Below, piece after piece: positions 63,886 through 64,000 of a stretch of 64,000 bases of DNA. Every line of letters begins with the position of its first letter. Position 1 is the stretch's first letter. The translations under genes were made by a program, and so were the position numbers. Location of the stretch: assembly GCF_003259895.1 (NCBI RefSeq), contig NZ_QLME01000017.1:1-64000 (forward strand). Reading direction: 5' to 3'. The notes beneath the pieces were generated by a model. The model was not told the origin of the DNA. It saw nothing but the letters and a program-made list of their open reading frames with translations, and searched no databases. The DNA is from Halanaerobium saccharolyticum. Lineage in GTDB: Bacteria; Bacillota; Halanaerobiia; Halanaerobiales; Halanaerobiaceae.

Positions 63886-64000
63886 GTGAAAAAAAATTTA
63901 TTAAATATTTTTGTAGTAGTGGTTTTAGCAGTAGTATTAATTGGTGGTAATGTAATGGCTCAGGATTCACTGGCTCAAATCAAGGAAAAAGGTACAATGG
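63886..64000 (+). CDS. Secreted solute-binding protein, 5' fragment
   Basis: Only 38 residues lie inside the window. A GTG start with GAGGGGG upstream begins a signal peptide (basic KKN, hydrophobic core IFVVVVLAVVLIGG, then VMAQ). The mature start, DSLAQIKEKGTM, resembles family 3 (amino-acid type) periplasmic binding proteins of ABC transporters. The substrate cannot be judged. It is truncated by the window edge, not by mutation as far as can be seen. Confidence 0.7.
   Translation, partial: MKKNLLNIFVVVVLAVVLIGGNVMAQDSLAQIKEKGTM

Overview
The window is an AT-rich, gene-dense bacterial chromosome segment that reads as a fermentative, strictly anaerobic Firmicute with an outer membrane. A Halanaerobiales-type organism is my best guess. 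The evidence is: a HrcA/CIRCE-controlled groESL, GatCAB, a Bacillus-type DnaE, the TRAP regulator MtrB and frequent TTG/GTG starts with strong GGAGG sites (Firmicutes); PPDK, bifunctional AdhE and [FeFe] hydrogenases (anaerobic fermentation); and a signal-peptide-bearing, beta-rich protein ending in phenylalanine (outer membrane). The lineage is inferred from gene content only. I see no phage, insertion sequence, transposase or CRISPR array.

Layout. 0.1-4.5 kb: proC, the tRNA t6A genes tsaE-tsaB-tsaD and a radical SAM/PDZ/DUF512 protein. 4.6-6.9 kb: CIRCE-groES-groEL. 6.9-7.4 kb: a 59-bp tandem repeat and an AT-rich gap. 7.4-13 kb: PPDK and its regulatory kinase/phosphatase, guaA and a YerC-type regulator. 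13-17.6 kb: outer-membrane-type protein, FAD oxidoreductase, tRNA-Pro(CGG), 1-Cys peroxiredoxin, DUF456. 17.6-25.6 kb: an AddB/RecC-like partner, an intact UvrD-type helicase, a free-standing Fe-S PD-(D/E)XK nuclease, a membrane protein and RecJ. 25.7-29 kb: ComB-like phosphatase, DUF4359, Hsp33, HflX(-). 29.4-37 kb: adhE, then a five-gene sensory/catalytic [FeFe] hydrogenase cluster. 37.2-45.2 kb: GIY-YIG protein, PcrA, LigA, GatCAB. 45.3-51.4 kb: Nudix hydrolase, ArsR regulator with a four-module persulfide-handling CoA-disulfide reductase, and two minus-strand transporters. 51.6-56.9 kb: RlmD, small stress or membrane proteins, FmdB, DUF362 ferredoxin, YfcE phosphoesterase, YlbF, Nfu(-). 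57-64 kb: dnaE, mtrB, a small DUF2007-like gene, pfkA, pyk and the start of a secreted solute-binding protein.

How the genes fit together. PfkA, Pyk (with a C-terminal phosphohistidine-type domain), PPDK and its regulatory enzyme form the lower glycolysis and PEP/pyruvate node. AdhE and the hydrogenase cluster are the two electron sinks. Each is preceded by a sequence resembling a Rex operator, which suggests common control by the NADH/NAD+ ratio. The 17.6-25.6 kb block looks like a double-strand-break end-processing machine in which motor, inactive-motor partner and nuclease are separate polypeptides. The most unusual items are that block, the hydrogenase-PAS-phosphatase cluster, the persulfide fusion enzyme, the domain order of the radical SAM protein and the 59-bp repeats.
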